Assembly (NCBI GenBank): GCA_011763485.2
Contig: JAANSK020267048.1
Coordinates: forward strand, 1 to 33,107
Length of the DNA: 33,107 bases
From: Isoetes engelmannii
Taxonomy: Eukaryota; Streptophyta; Lycopodiopsida; Isoetales; Isoetaceae
Direction: 5' to 3'
The position numbers and the translations under genes are program-made. Under the pieces are notes generated by a model. It was not told the DNA's origin, searched no databases, and saw only the letters and a program-made list of their open reading frames with translations. The stretch's first letter is position 1; every line of letters begins with the position of its first letter. Positions 10,101-22,300 of the stretch are shown here, one piece after another.

Positions 10101-11757
10101 CAATGCTGTGGTTTATCTTCCAATGCTGATAAATCTCTGTAGAAACACATTCTTGCTTGCCTTGTTGGTGTCAACTCTTGCATAGTATCTGATTCTAGCA
10201 ACTGGACACAAGGGAGTGACAAAGACTACAATGTCTCTAAGGCCTACAAGAAGATATGTATCTCAAAGTCTCCAAAGATGCCTGATAAATGGGGTATCAC
10301 TAGTTATGAGTTCAATAAAACCCTCAACAATTGCTGGAAATCCCATTGTCAACCTAAGATACAATTGTTTGCCTGGCTTTCTCTTCACCTTGCTTTACCT
10401 TCTAAGTGCCTTCTTAAGAAACGGCTGATAAAGGCTAACCCTAACTTTGACATCACTTGTGACATGTGCAAACATGGGGCTGAGTCCGTTTTCCATATTT
10501 TCAGTTGTTCAAGAATTACTCCCTTCTAGGATTGGTTCAGAGATATTATGTCTCAAGCTGGGTATAGGATACAGTCTTAGTCTTCTATTTATCATTTCAT
10601 CTCTGATAACAATGCATTTAGCATTACTTTGAACCAACTTGCCTTATGGAGTATTTGGAAATATAGAAATGCTACTACACTTAGAAAGAGGAACATGAGT
10701 ACTTCAAACTTGAAATTCCTATTTTTGGTTGAACTAACTTCTTGTGTTATGTCCCATAGGTCTAAGAAGGAAGATAACTTTGATAGAAAATGGCTGGCTC
10801 TTGGGCAGTTTGTTGGATATCTCAATTTTCTCAAATGCAATCATGCTGATCTTTCATCTAATGACTTCCTTGATTTCAAATTTGTTCAATCTCTTGACCA
10901 GTTTGCTATATGGACACCCACAATTTGATGAACTATTTGCCAATGAAGCTTGGGTGCAGTTGGCTATTCTAGGTCAGCATTCCCCTCCTCCAAATCTGCA
11001 TTCAATCATCTCTAATCTTAAGACTATTTTACTGGATGGCTACCAGGCTTGAACATTAGGCATTCTGCTTTTTTTCCTCTAGCAATTTCTTGTCTCATGC
11101 TCAGTTCATGGTCTTGAATAAAAATTATCATTTCCATCTTGGTAGGTTTGTGGTTGAAGGGACAAGTGCACTTCTTAATGTAAATTTCCACTGGCTTTGG
11201 CTCATTGCTTATCTTCATACCTTTTCTGACATCTCATATCTTTCCTTACCTGCTCCTTTGGAGCTTGGAGTTAGTATTCTCATTGATGAGTATATCTGCA
11301 CTCAGACTGAATACACATCAACATTTGGTTTCATATGATTCATTTCAAGATGTTGCAGTTACTTATGTGTCGCGGCTTATGTTTTCTTCTCGATTTTGGT
11401 TTGGTTGAGAGGCTCTCATTTGTACATACCACAATTTTGGTCAGCTTATGTTTTCCTTCTCAGTTTTGGTTCAGTTGAAAGGCTCTCATTTGTACATACC
11501 ACAATTTTGGTCTGCTTAGAGTACTGCGAAACTTGACATCAGTACCTGTGGCGGATTTATAGTTTGGCTGTTCGATAGCTTCAAAGTTGTTTCATTCTTT
11601 GTCACACCTATCATGGCAAAAACATCTTTAGTAGGTATAGTATTTTCTACTTTATTGTCAATGATAAGTTGACCTTGACAATAATTATTCTCTCTTTTGT
11701 ACTCTTTTTTGTTCAGTAATTCAAAGTTCCCTTCCATTAAAAAAAAAAAGAAAAAAG
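10100..11757 (+). mobile_element. 5'-truncated L1-type LINE with RVT zinc-binding domain and poly(A) tail
   Basis: Bases ~10160-10520 encode a plant L1-type C-terminal zf-RVT domain: VSKAYKKI, then WKSHCQPKIQLFAWLSLHLA, LKKRLIKA, and the zinc-binding pattern CDMCKHGAESVFHIFSC. The coding trace continues (NQLALWSIWKYRNATTLRKR) to about 10925 and then to ~11050 in another frame. It is followed by what looks like a 3' untranslated region containing a ~70-bp tandem duplication, and ends with an A-run at 11739-11757 after TTCCCTTCCATT. No reverse-transcriptase core is present upstream, so the copy is 5'-truncated, as is usual for L1. Stops and frame changes show it is dead. Confidence 0.8.
11375..11513 (+). 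repeat. Tandem duplication, 69/70 bp, in the LINE 3' end
   Basis: Copies 11375-11443 and 11444-11513 both run GCTTATGTTTTC...GGCTCTCATTTGTACATACC...ACAATTTTGGTC. A third copy starts at 11514 and fades after GCTTA. Such short 3' repeats are known in some LINE tails. Confidence 0.9.
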
Positions 11758-12330
11758 GGGGGAGTGATGCATTGACTCTAGCAAATTGACTTGAATTTGC
11801 ATGACCATGTCAAAAGCAAAGAAAATAAAGAGCAATGTAAAAATAAGAGGAAAACATAGTGCTTTTGTATCAATTTTAAGTTAGGAATGAAGTGCGTAGG
11901 GCACCATGCTACCATACTCTAGGTATCGTAAATCAATGCTATGCTTTTATAAATACTAGGGCACCATGCTACCATACTCTAGGTATCGTAAATCAATGCT
12001 ATGCTTTTATAAATACTGACGATGATGCTATTTTTCATGTCCACAATGATATTTTTAATGTTCGCATGAGGCCATGGCTTATGAAGCAATTTACAATACA
12101 CACAAATGAGTCCTTCCCACCATTGTACATGATCGAAGTGGGTCCTTCCCTCACTAACTTTACAATAATGCATTAATGCATGAAAACTTTACAACGAAAT
12201 GTTGAACCCATAACCTAAGCCGTTCAAATTTTGAACTTCTCACACATTTTGCATAATAAGAAATGATTACTATCATGATGATAGTTTGTTCTTGGGTATA
12301 GGCTACACACGTTGCTAATACAAAAATAAA
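11758..12330. other. Spacer between the LINE and the host gene
   Basis: No gene is supported. It contains a 60-bp tandem duplication (11898-12017). The end of the minus-strand host gene, including any 3' untranslated region, should lie near 12330. Confidence 0.4.
11898..12017 (+). repeat. Tandem duplication, 2 x 60 bp, identical
   Basis: Two apparently identical copies (11898-11957 and 11958-12017), starting AGGGCACCATGCTACCATAC and ending TTTTATAAATACT. Identity implies a recent event. Confidence 0.95.
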
Positions 12331-12333
12331 TTA

Positions 12334-12620
12334 CTTTGGCACAGCAAGTGTAACTGGAACTGCCCCGTGCCGAATGCATATAGATCTTAGATATGCTTTT
12401 TTTTCTTCATAATTACTGTACGGTGGTTTCGCCACACCAGCCCTTACAAATACTTGGTCAACATATTGTTGCACATATGCTTGTTCAGATATCTTGATAA
12501 GAGACGTTGAAGTTTTATGAATATGGTGAGATGCACCTAATACGAACTGCACATGACATGGATATCCGTCAGGACCCACTCTAGTGATTCTTACGTGGTC
12601 GCTTGTTCGTGTATGGCATT
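12334..12620 (-). CDS. Possible last exon of the host gene, frame unresolved
   Basis: An open frame encodes DHVRITRVGPDGYPCHVQF through an 82-codon stretch ending AVPVTLAVPK and stop. The only upstream AG that could serve as acceptor (ACAAG at ~12603-12607) joins exon 12832-12770 one base out of phase with it. Joined in phase, the protein would instead end almost at once with a basic RPRKNH tail. Either an unseen small exon lies between 12640 and 12770, or the true C-terminus is the short basic one and this frame is untranslated. Confidence 0.45.
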
Positions 12621-15600
12621 GCCAAAATGAAAAGAATTTAAGATTTTACTTTTCAAAAACAAGCAGACAAAATCTTGCCTGGATCTACTGGTTAAGAGCA
12701 ATGCTTACCTCGTGGTAGGTAACATATCAATTTCAATATAGAAACAACAAATCTGCATAAACTACATACCTTCCTTAACTTCTTAGGACTTATTCTCAGA
12801 TTTGGAGGCAAAGATGGAAATGCATTTTCATCCTATAAAAGAGGATAGCAAAAAGCCTTTAGTTTGACTTAATAATTGATCATCTCAAAGTGCTACTTAA
12901 AGGAATTTTGTAGTACATGTTGATAGTTTACCAATGGATCTTTATATGCATATATGATTAACGAAGCAGCCGAGCGTGAACTCCAGTGTGGGCCAAGTAC
13001 AAGCCATTTCTGCACAAGGTTTACTTTTCTGATCAATACATTATGCAAAGAACATAGTAAGTACCGTTAAAGTTGTACCTTTAAATGAGGTAATAATATT
13101 TTGAATTCTACTTTTAACTTTCCATTTGTATCCGCTTTTGCATTGCACGTCATAAAACATGCTTTAAACAGATCTTTCCTTTCCTTCAACATTTCCTATA
13201 GAGAAGCAAACCTTCATTTTTGACATTGTATATACATCAATAATAGGGAAGACAAAGCATTATATTTACCAGCATTGCCGGTTCTGTGCTGACAGAATGC
13301 AAGTCTTCCAACTCTGGGCTCAGCTGCTCTGTTAGTGATGGGATAAGAAAGCCTTCAATCATATGGATGACCTGAAAGAAATATGGCAAAGTAGAATCTT
13401 CACCTTTAACATCTCCATGATCTTTTTCCAGAACAGTCGGAATAGTACAAAATAAAACTAGAAACAAAGGCAAGTATTGTATTCACGAAATGCTGTAAAA
13501 TATGATGCAGAATGCCATGTAAATCTTTATCTAACAGATGCAATTAGGATTCAACAGATATAAATCTTTAAAAAGACATAACATGCATTGTAGTTCAAAA
13601 TTTATAGGGAAATGCTTAAGTGTCAAAGAATAGGAGATGTAGATTTACATTGTCAGGGCAGGTAGATAGACAGCATGGATTGGAGTTTTGCAAACCTGGG
13701 AAGGGCCTGGTACATTAGTTGGAGCATTGATTAAAGTAGATTTTAATATTAATAGCAGAGTATACCTTTTCACAAAGTGAATCTCCAGCTGTATTTCCCA
13801 TACCTGATAGTAGTTCAAATAAAATAGTTTAAACAAAAGACGCATATTACAGACCCATTAATTTTGTAGCTATGATAATCTCATAATTGATTCAGACACT
13901 TGTATCATAACCAGCACTCATAAATCTCTTCAAATTCTATTGCTTCTAAAGATGGATAAGTAAAGCATATAGAGATTTAAAGCTGTTTCAATAACGTAAA
14001 TAAGTACACCGGCAACTTGACTCACAGAAACATGTCATATATATATTCGTATTGATATTTTAAAATTGAAGCAACCAAAACATGCGATTGCTGACATTTA
14101 AACATCGGGGACCTGTTGCATTTGCAGCCAATCCTAGTCCCCAACAACTGCAACGACTGACAACCAGCTTATCTGTGTTACGCATGATGTAAACCTATCC
14201 TCTCTTCACACAGTCTGCCTTCAAACAATAGAAGTTTACTCTTGCGTTCAACAAAACATTGACTCAAACAATCTTCAGTCAATTAACCTGTCTCTTCTAT
14301 ACAGAAAATATAATCCAGATAAGCACAACTACTGTTCGCCCTGACGTTACATTGTATCACATGCACCACATGTTAATTCAGCCCCATTGTCATCTACCAG
14401 CCTGATTGTCCCATCATTGTAAAACAGTGCTGCTATGAATCCAGCTGCTCAGTGGAACATAGAAAATACGGCTAACATGGTACTAATGGCCCTATGCATT
14501 TAGAAGAGTCAGTTTCACATGACACATAGCAGAAGGCTATGAAGAAATTGCCTTGCAATTGGATAGAAACACATCGAGTCTAAATGGAATCATACAAATG
14601 CATAGCCAAGAATAATTGGCAAAAGGCTATGCACAACAATATGAAGAGATAATGAAAAGGTTACTTCCCAGTAACTCATCTTCTTCATTCTAAGGAAAAT
14701 TGTAGTTAAAGACTGGCCATTTTATGAAACAACTTTTAGACATGCCTTCCTTCATCAAGTTGCTATAATTTCAAAATACATAAGTTCTTCACTGATAGAG
14801 GTCTCAGCAGATTCTAATCTTTACTTATATCGATCTACATTTTACAGTAAAATATCGATCTACATTTTACAGTAAAAGAATGATAGATGTACCCGATGCC
14901 AGAAAGACAATGAAAGGAATGAAATCCTCAAGAGATATTTGGTACACTCCTTGGTATCCTTTCGAGCTGATGGCATTGTCAAAGCAACACTTTAAGACAT
15001 CATCTGTGTTTGCAAACAACAACAGGTTTTTTAAAACTTTTACTATCACAAGCTTAATACGGATATGCAATTACAAAATCCATTAAATCACTTGGCCATC
15101 TCTATTTAAAACTGGTATGGTCTATAGGAACATCAGTGCCTTAACAAGGTAAGTTATAACAAAGCCAGTGCCGAACTTACAGGCTAATTGATTACGTAAG
15201 TGACAAAGCAAGACAAATTTCAACAGTGAGCTTGTAATGTGCAAAAATGCTACCCCAAAAGAATGAAGGAAGATGGTGCCTTTGCAGATACTCGAGAATG
15301 ATGTGTACCATATGAAAACTTGAGGAACATGCAAGGTTGCATACCAGTTATGAATTCATTTAGCTTTGCATCGTAAAAAACTTGCAGAAACTGCTCCTGC
15401 GAGAACATAAGAACACAAGTCTTATACAATTATTTAGCACGTGTGCAGAATACAAGATTAGATAAGCAGATTTATTGAAGCAACATACAGTAAATGTTTC
15501 TAAAATGAGAAAAGAAAAGTTATTAATACAATAACATGTACTGAAGGCTTCATTAAATGGAACTGTAAACTAACAACATCAAACATGTACAATAACAGCA

Positions 15601-18600
15601 ATGTAGCTAGTCCAAGCCTTGTACATCGGGAGAGTATATGATAATTTTCCCCGGAGTTTATGGTATTTTATCTGAGGGTTGCAACAGCCATCTTCTAAGG
15701 GACTTTCATGCTAATAGAAGAAAGACTGTATAGTTCCCAGGAGTAAGTACAGGAGCAACACTTCCAAGCATAGAAGAATGTTCTTATGTTATAATACATT
15801 AGAAAAATAATGAAGGTCAATCCCAAAATTGACGTCCTACAACTAGACATGATAGCAATAAAAACGAAGACAGGCTTTAACAAGTCATGCTTCCGTTCAA
15901 TTAACAATAGAACCTATTTGATGTCCTTGCAAAGCCACATTTGATGCGTTTTGAAGTAATGACTTACAGTATTTAACACATAAAAATCCTGATCTTCCAG
16001 TTCTTCACCTTGTGCACTGTACCAAAGAAATAAGCATTGCAGTGTCCCTAAAAGCAATGAACAAAAAACTCTGCTATAGAAACTTTAACATCACAATGTC
16101 AAAATTGATGATTCCCCAATGTGTCAACTTACCACAATGTTTTCTTAGAACTGCATTCAGGGCCACCAACTCATCAGATAGATCATGTCCATCTTCTTTG
16201 CTGATTGCAGGAAGCCCAGGTATCTTATAATTCTCCCATCCTGCCATACATGTTAATGGGCCTTTCAATGTAAAGTTGTGAATGAATAATACCAAAAGAA
16301 GCACAGCACAATGACAGGACTAGCAAATGTCTTTTACTTATGCATTGCAGGGCAAAAAAGTGAGCATCTTAATCGATTCGGATATTCTTCACTTATAGAT
16401 AGATTAAGATGTGAGCAAAATGGGGATCAGATCAAGGAGAGCTCACCAGAATGGTAAACCACAACAGGGAATTTAATGCAACGATAATTATAACATACCC
16501 CAATGATAAATAGCTTAAAACATATGCCTACAAATATACGCCACCAACCTCCAACATTTCCTGTGCAAAACTAATCAGAATCTTCAGTAGATAGATACCT
16601 GATCGCACGTGAATTTACCCCAAATGCATTTTCTGGACACATACTTGCATGTTCTGCCATGGTGAGGTGTGAAATTTGGGATTAATGAAATACAAGAAAG
16701 CTCCGCACTTCAATTGCTGAAACTCCTACTAATTTGGTGGAGTCATTGAACCAAGACACATATTGCATTAGGAAATTGACAATTTCCTTAAAACCAGTCC
16801 AATAAACCTTCAAGACACTAATATAAATACAACCCTGCCAGCATTATGTGCAAAAATCTATTGCAAATTCAACTGTTTTTTTAATAGGAGAGAATAGCAA
16901 ATAGGAAACCAACAAGCATTAGCTCCAGATTCCGCAAAATGTTCTCAGGGTGGGAATAGAAATTTCATTTAATTCAATTCTTCACCATTAACTACTTTTA
17001 CAATTTGCTCTACAAAAAACATATAAAGGACTTAATTTAAAATTAAATAAAACCATGAATTTAAGAATATGAATCAGCATATAAGTTAGGAAAAGAAAGC
17101 TTGACAATTACCTACTGATTTAAGCACTTCACTTGCCCACTCCTCGCCTTGATCCACAACAACTACTTCTGCAGGCTCTACAAGTGGCACACTTTCAGTG
17201 GATTCTGCAGGTGGCACGGTTCCAGCAACACCTGCTTCTACAGCTGCTCCTGAAACATGGCGATAAGGAGCATTACATGAGAGAGAAATATGCATTGTGT
17301 TCAAAAATTGATAATGTCACATAAAAGTGATAGAGATTTATAGTGTTTGCAAAGTAGTTGGAATTATCTGGGACAAAAAATAAACACATTGCCATGTTTT
17401 ACGGCCATGCAAGATATACCTTCTTAGCTGAGCACTTAGTTTGCATGGTTCAATGTCATTTTTTTGTCAAAAGAAACTTGTACAAGCACATGCACAGTTT
17501 TACTAATAGTTAATGGTTACAACACTTTAGTAATGGGAAGGCACGTCGCGCCAATTGCAGCAAAAAAGCTTCAAACAGAGAACTAAAGGTCTTAACAGTC
17601 TAAAAGAAAGCATTGCAGCAAAAAAGGTTCAAACAGAGAACTAAAGGTCTTAACAGTCTAAAAGAAAGCATAACACGCAGATTTCATGCACTTGGCATTT
17701 CATTAGTGATCGGGAAAATGACAAGACACAAGTGTTTACTAGGTTGAAGTTGACATGAGTTGGTATTGGTTAAATGAGCTGTTACTCCATGGCACATATT
17801 TTCATCCAGTTGATAGCTGATCTTACTTCACAATGATGCAAGGGGCAGTGATGACAATTACATCAGACGTGCATGCTGAAGCAAGTTGGTTGGTCCGAAC
17901 CATTGTAACTTCTTATGTATGTTATTCTATCAGGAGTGGTCCTCTCTCAGGAATTCAATTGCCTGAGGTGGTCACAAAATAGACGTTTGCACTGATAATA
18001 GTTAGTAGTTACAAATTACAGACCCAAGAGGAGGGCCGAGATTCCTTCTAAAGATCCTTGTTATATTCCATACTATATGAGTAGAGATATGATTTTGCTG
18101 AGAGCATTTCTTTCTTATTTAACTCCAAACATTATCAGAAACTCTGTCAAGTGAAAATGTATCCTGTATCCTGTTTATATAAAAGCGCATCAGGTAAGAA
18201 TGTCTGTAGATGCATAGAAAGGTGAGTGTGGTAGGTTTTATTGGCATTCGTCTATTGACACCAACTCTAAATTTGTTCCTGTGAAGTTAGTTGTCCAGAA
18301 TGATTAGTAAGGGGAACCACGAAAACTTTGAATAAGATGAAGTGCAACAAGTAGAAGTACATGGCAGGCCTAACTTAAAACTCTATATGAAACCTAACCC
18401 AAAAAAAAAATTCAAATAATGAGATTTGTTGAATACCAGAATCTGATGCAGGCTCTGCTGGCAATTCTGTTATTTCTTCCTCTATTTTCTTCACAGGATT
18501 TTCTACAGCCTCAAAAGGAATAGCCGGAAGAGGTGGTCTTCCATCCCAAACAACAGTGAATGCCTGAGGTCCTCCTATAAGTCATAGCTTCGTGTAAGAA

Positions 18601-20479
18601 AGTGATAATGTGTGTTGTTTATCCTGACAATAACCACAAGATTAAAAAGCACTGATGCTTTGGTCATTATGTTTGAAACAAACTTTTTCAAAGCAACTCA
18701 CTTGCACACTCAATCTCAACAGAGGCACCATCTTCAAATATCTCTTTTATTTGCTTTTCAACATCAAGTGCCTTGCCATCCTATCCTAAAAATGATCAAT
18801 TCTTGCATCTAAAGCTAACTTACAACGGAATGTTCACACGGAACAAATCAGATTTCTGTCATACCAAATTTCTCACTGCTTGTGGAACATACTTAGCAGG
18901 AACATCACCTGGTAACACAATAAAAAATATTCAATGCAAAAAACGCTACACTAACATAAAACAATGGTATAGTTACAATGGTATAGTTCCTTCACCTGTA
19001 AGAAATGCCATGTGAGCACATGCTGCGTAGCCTAGCCATCGCAGGCATTGACCGCCATTACCACATGGTACTTGAACAGACCAATTTCGAAAATCAAATT
19101 CGTTAATTCTTTCTTTCAACTGCACCTGCATGGATGACATGGAGGCCATTCTGATGAATAAGAAACTAAAGACGCAAAAACAACAGGGGTTCAAATGCCA
19201 TGCCTGGATGAGCATTGTCGTTTGTCACACACGGCAGGTTGGCCGTGATGGTAATGATAAAACTAGGCGTAAAACTGAACCTAGTAGTTATGGAAGGCCA
19301 CTAGGCCTCTCGTGTCACATTCTGGCATATCTAGCATAGTCTGGTATATCTGTGGCATACTCTCACAACATATAGTTAGAACCATATGGCGCCTAAAAAA
19401 AACAAGGTGCTGCCCTCATGAATTTGTTAACCTGCCTAGAGGCACAAGAGAATGTTTTGAGCCTAGCACAATGTGAAGCTACTACATCCAATAAAAACGC
19501 TACTAAATGCACTTGTCATATTCTTTATAACTTAAATAAATAATGTATAACTTAAATAAACAACAAATGCATCTGACACCAATTATATAATTTTGAAATG
19601 TGACATGCATTATATCATATGTTGCTATTCATTTTTGTGTGTCATGTTTTGAGAAACTTGTGGCATATTTTAAATGTCATGTTTGGCATGCCATTAGTCT
19701 CACTTATCATATGTCAAATGTCATTCATGTGCTGTTGGGCACGGCCTCGATCGGGTTTACTAGAATCATATCTTCAAGAGATCATGATATGCACATTTAG
19801 TTATGTCCTCAGTCCCGTCATTGAAATGTATCCTAATGTGCATGGAATAATGTAAGGGCTAAGCTATTTGGCAATTTTTTAGCACATTTTGAAAAAATGT
19901 TAACTAAACTAAATGGAAAAAATTGGGAAAAAAATAATCATTCTAGATTAACTTTTTTCGTGCCTGGACCAACCAGCGGGCCATTAAGCCAAATGCTAGC
20001 AATTAAGAGAGTAAGACTTTACAACGTTTAGCTAAACCATAAAAACTTTTGGAATGAGTTTTATGCTAGTTTAGCTAAAGTAGTTCTAGCTAATAAGAAA
20101 TATATAACTGGTGATTTATTTTAGAGCATGCATGGAATAATTTGAAGCTAATGCTACCTACCAATCCATTCGTAGAATTCTTGAAACTTTGCTTTCTTCA
20201 AACTTGCTTTCTTCGCATGTTTCATTTGCTCAAGAGAAAACACACGAGCATATCCGGTTGAACAAGACCAACTAAGGCCAATATTGCAAGATAAAAGAAA
20301 GTGACAGCTACCAACCAATTACAACCCACAGATGGTGTCGATTGAAATGGAAACATTAACTTCAAAATAGCATTGAGCAACAGACAATGATGTCCACTAT
20401 ATGCAAATTTTTGCATTGAAATAACTCTCGTATTTGAAACCAATTACCTTAGGAGCTACATCATCATGAGCTTGTCCAC
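12334..20479 (-). CDS. Conserved-looking multi-exon host gene, function unknown
   Basis: Exons on the minus strand: 20479-20448, 20228-20162, 19125-18996, 18908-18865, 18780-18702, 18574-18437, 17249-17112, 16240-16133, 16008-15968, 15396-15345, 13803-13766, 13371-13270, 13195-13079, 13009-12932, 12832-12770, plus an uncertain last exon. From 19125 down to 12770, all splice sites are GT-AG and every phase matches, giving about 370 residues. Motifs include FDFRNWSVQVPCGNGGQCLR, FTVVWDGRPPLPAIPFE, a Pro/Glu/Val-rich acidic linker, WENYKIPGLPAI, EQFLQVFYDAKLNEFI and IHMIEGFLIPSLTEQL. DTNGKLKVEFKILL resembles a degenerate EF-hand loop. No signal peptide or membrane segment is seen. The 5' end lies beyond 20479 (the first exon seen is entered at phase 1), and the join 20162 to 19125 is out of phase, so a small exon may be missing. 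I do not recognise the family. Confidence 0.75.
14827..14876. repeat. Tandem duplication, 2 x 25 bp, in an intron
   Basis: Two identical copies of ATATCGATCTACATTTTAC followed by AGTAAA (14827-14851, 14852-14876), in the 1.5-kb intron between exons 15396-15345 and 13803-13766. Confidence 0.9.
17555..17670. repeat. Tandem duplication, 2 x 58 bp, in an intron
   Basis: Copies 17555-17612 and 17613-17670 begin TTGCAGCAAAAAAG and end TAAAAGAAAGCA, with one visible mismatch (C/G). They lie in the intron between exons 18574-18437 and 17249-17112. Confidence 0.9.
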
Positions 20480-20499
20480 CTAGAAAAATGTTAATGAGT

Positions 20500-22300
20500 A
20501 TGCTTTATGTTATCATCTGAGATGGTAGTAATCATGGTACATTGTTTGCAGCAATTGCATCTAGTCACATTTTGTTGGGTGATTGTTGATAATGCTTCAA
20601 CACAAGAGCTTTAAGTCAAGTTCTGATGGCGGGTTGAGGCAATACTTTTTATTCTTTCTCTGTAGTTCAGAACAGTATCTCAAGATATAAGCTGAAGTGC
20701 GATGTACGAGATCAGGAATGCAGAACCATGGATGAATCACCGACAAGTAGAAGTAGAATATGTTCTAATATGGTGGCATATAGAATGTGGGTTGTTCTTG
20801 CATCCCATCTGTAAACAAAGTGAAGGAAATGGATCAGACCATCATGTGAATAAGATGACTCTCCTACACCACATAGGAGGTACGCAGTTCCTTGATTTTC
20901 CTTAATCTGCTAATTACTCCAAAGGTAGATGACCTCTACTTCCCTAGTAAAATACAAGAGTTCTACGATCTAAAGTTGAGTACCATAAAAAGGTGAAATC
21001 TCAAATGATTATAGGTGGCATTTGAAAGTGCATATTAGAAAAGTTCTGATTCCATAAACACTAAATTTACTCTTGAAAAAGTGAGATAGATCCATTATGT
21101 ACAATGTTCTTGACTTGTTAGATTCAATGGCTGTAGTAAGGCACAACAAAACGAGATTAGAGAATTGAACCCCAGGCCCCAAAAGAAATGAAAAGATCTG
21201 CTACCAATCTCAATGAAATACAGAAATGACAAAATCAAATACATGATAATAGAAAGGGTAGCAAATGGTTGCAGATGAGAAGACAACTTAAGACGGCAAA
21301 CAACTTGATGATTGCCAATAAGTTATGGTAACCTGGAATTTTAATCAGTACCATATGTATGTTTCACATGATGTAACAACCAAATCTAAGATGGAACCCA
21401 AAAGAGACTTGTGCTGGTGCCCTAAGCATCTTTCACATAATCTATCTCGAACTGGCAGCTTATCATGTTTGTTATTTGAAGTATCACCTGCTCTTTGGTT
21501 CCAAAACAGAATCCAATATTTCTTCAGAAGCCCCAACCATTAGAGGAGAAATGAGATCATCCCATGTCCCATTGTAAAAATCTAAAAAAAAAACACATCA
21601 GAAAAATGTGTTAGCCAATAGGAGAATAGCTCTAGTTTTGTTTATGACGGTATTATGTGGCACTAGTTTCCTACATGGCACCTACATGTTCCAGCTCCTG
21701 GGTTGCCACCTAGGACCTAGGAGGTGTCATATGGTGTGTGTGGAGGGTCTATATTGTATGCCTGATTTGTATGATCCATCTGGACCTTTGATCCAGGCAT
21801 TTTTCCAAGCATTAATTAATTTGGTAGGTTGTATATGTTTAAATGCTACTATGTCATTAAATGTTTGGTGTGCTTGTTTTTTGCTGGAGGGAAATCTCGA
21901 AATTTGTGGTCCACAAAAAAATTTGAAATACTGCATTCCCCCAAAATTGGTTTCCCTTTCGTATTAGAGCTTTTTTTTTTTGTGTGAAAATCTGAATGCT
22001 ATGAAGCTCTATCCTTCCAAATTCAATCCCAGATTTGGCTGCGGTGTGGATACACTATAGTGACGATTGACGTGGTTGCGTTGTGGAGACAATACAGTTG
22101 CCATTGACATGATACAATAGCGATTGACACAATCTTATATTATAAAATTATAGTGTAGGTATTGAATCAAACCCTAACCCTAGATTGTATGGACAAAATT
22201 GGCCATCCGATTGAATGGCCGAAATTTAATCTTTTAGACGATGCAGATGCTATACTTGAATGGCCGAGATTCAGACACTTCAATACCACCGTCAAAGCTA
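20500..22300. other. Region upstream of the host-gene exons, no gene assigned
   Basis: The first exon and promoter of the minus-strand gene are expected here or beyond, but no exon with convincing splice sites was found. Bases 22040-22135 hold about three imperfect copies of an ATACAATAGCGATTGACA-like unit. Bases 22200-22275 hold two GAATGGCCGA words ~60 bases apart. Confidence 0.4.

Noticed and set aside
12660-12730. Possible tRNA or microexon around GGTTAAGAGCAATGC
   Set aside because: No cloverleaf can be drawn by eye and splice distances are too short for an intron of normal length.
19130-19860. Plus-strand open frames between host-gene exons
   Set aside because: They lie in the intron opposite the gene, in AT-rich sequence with no domain.
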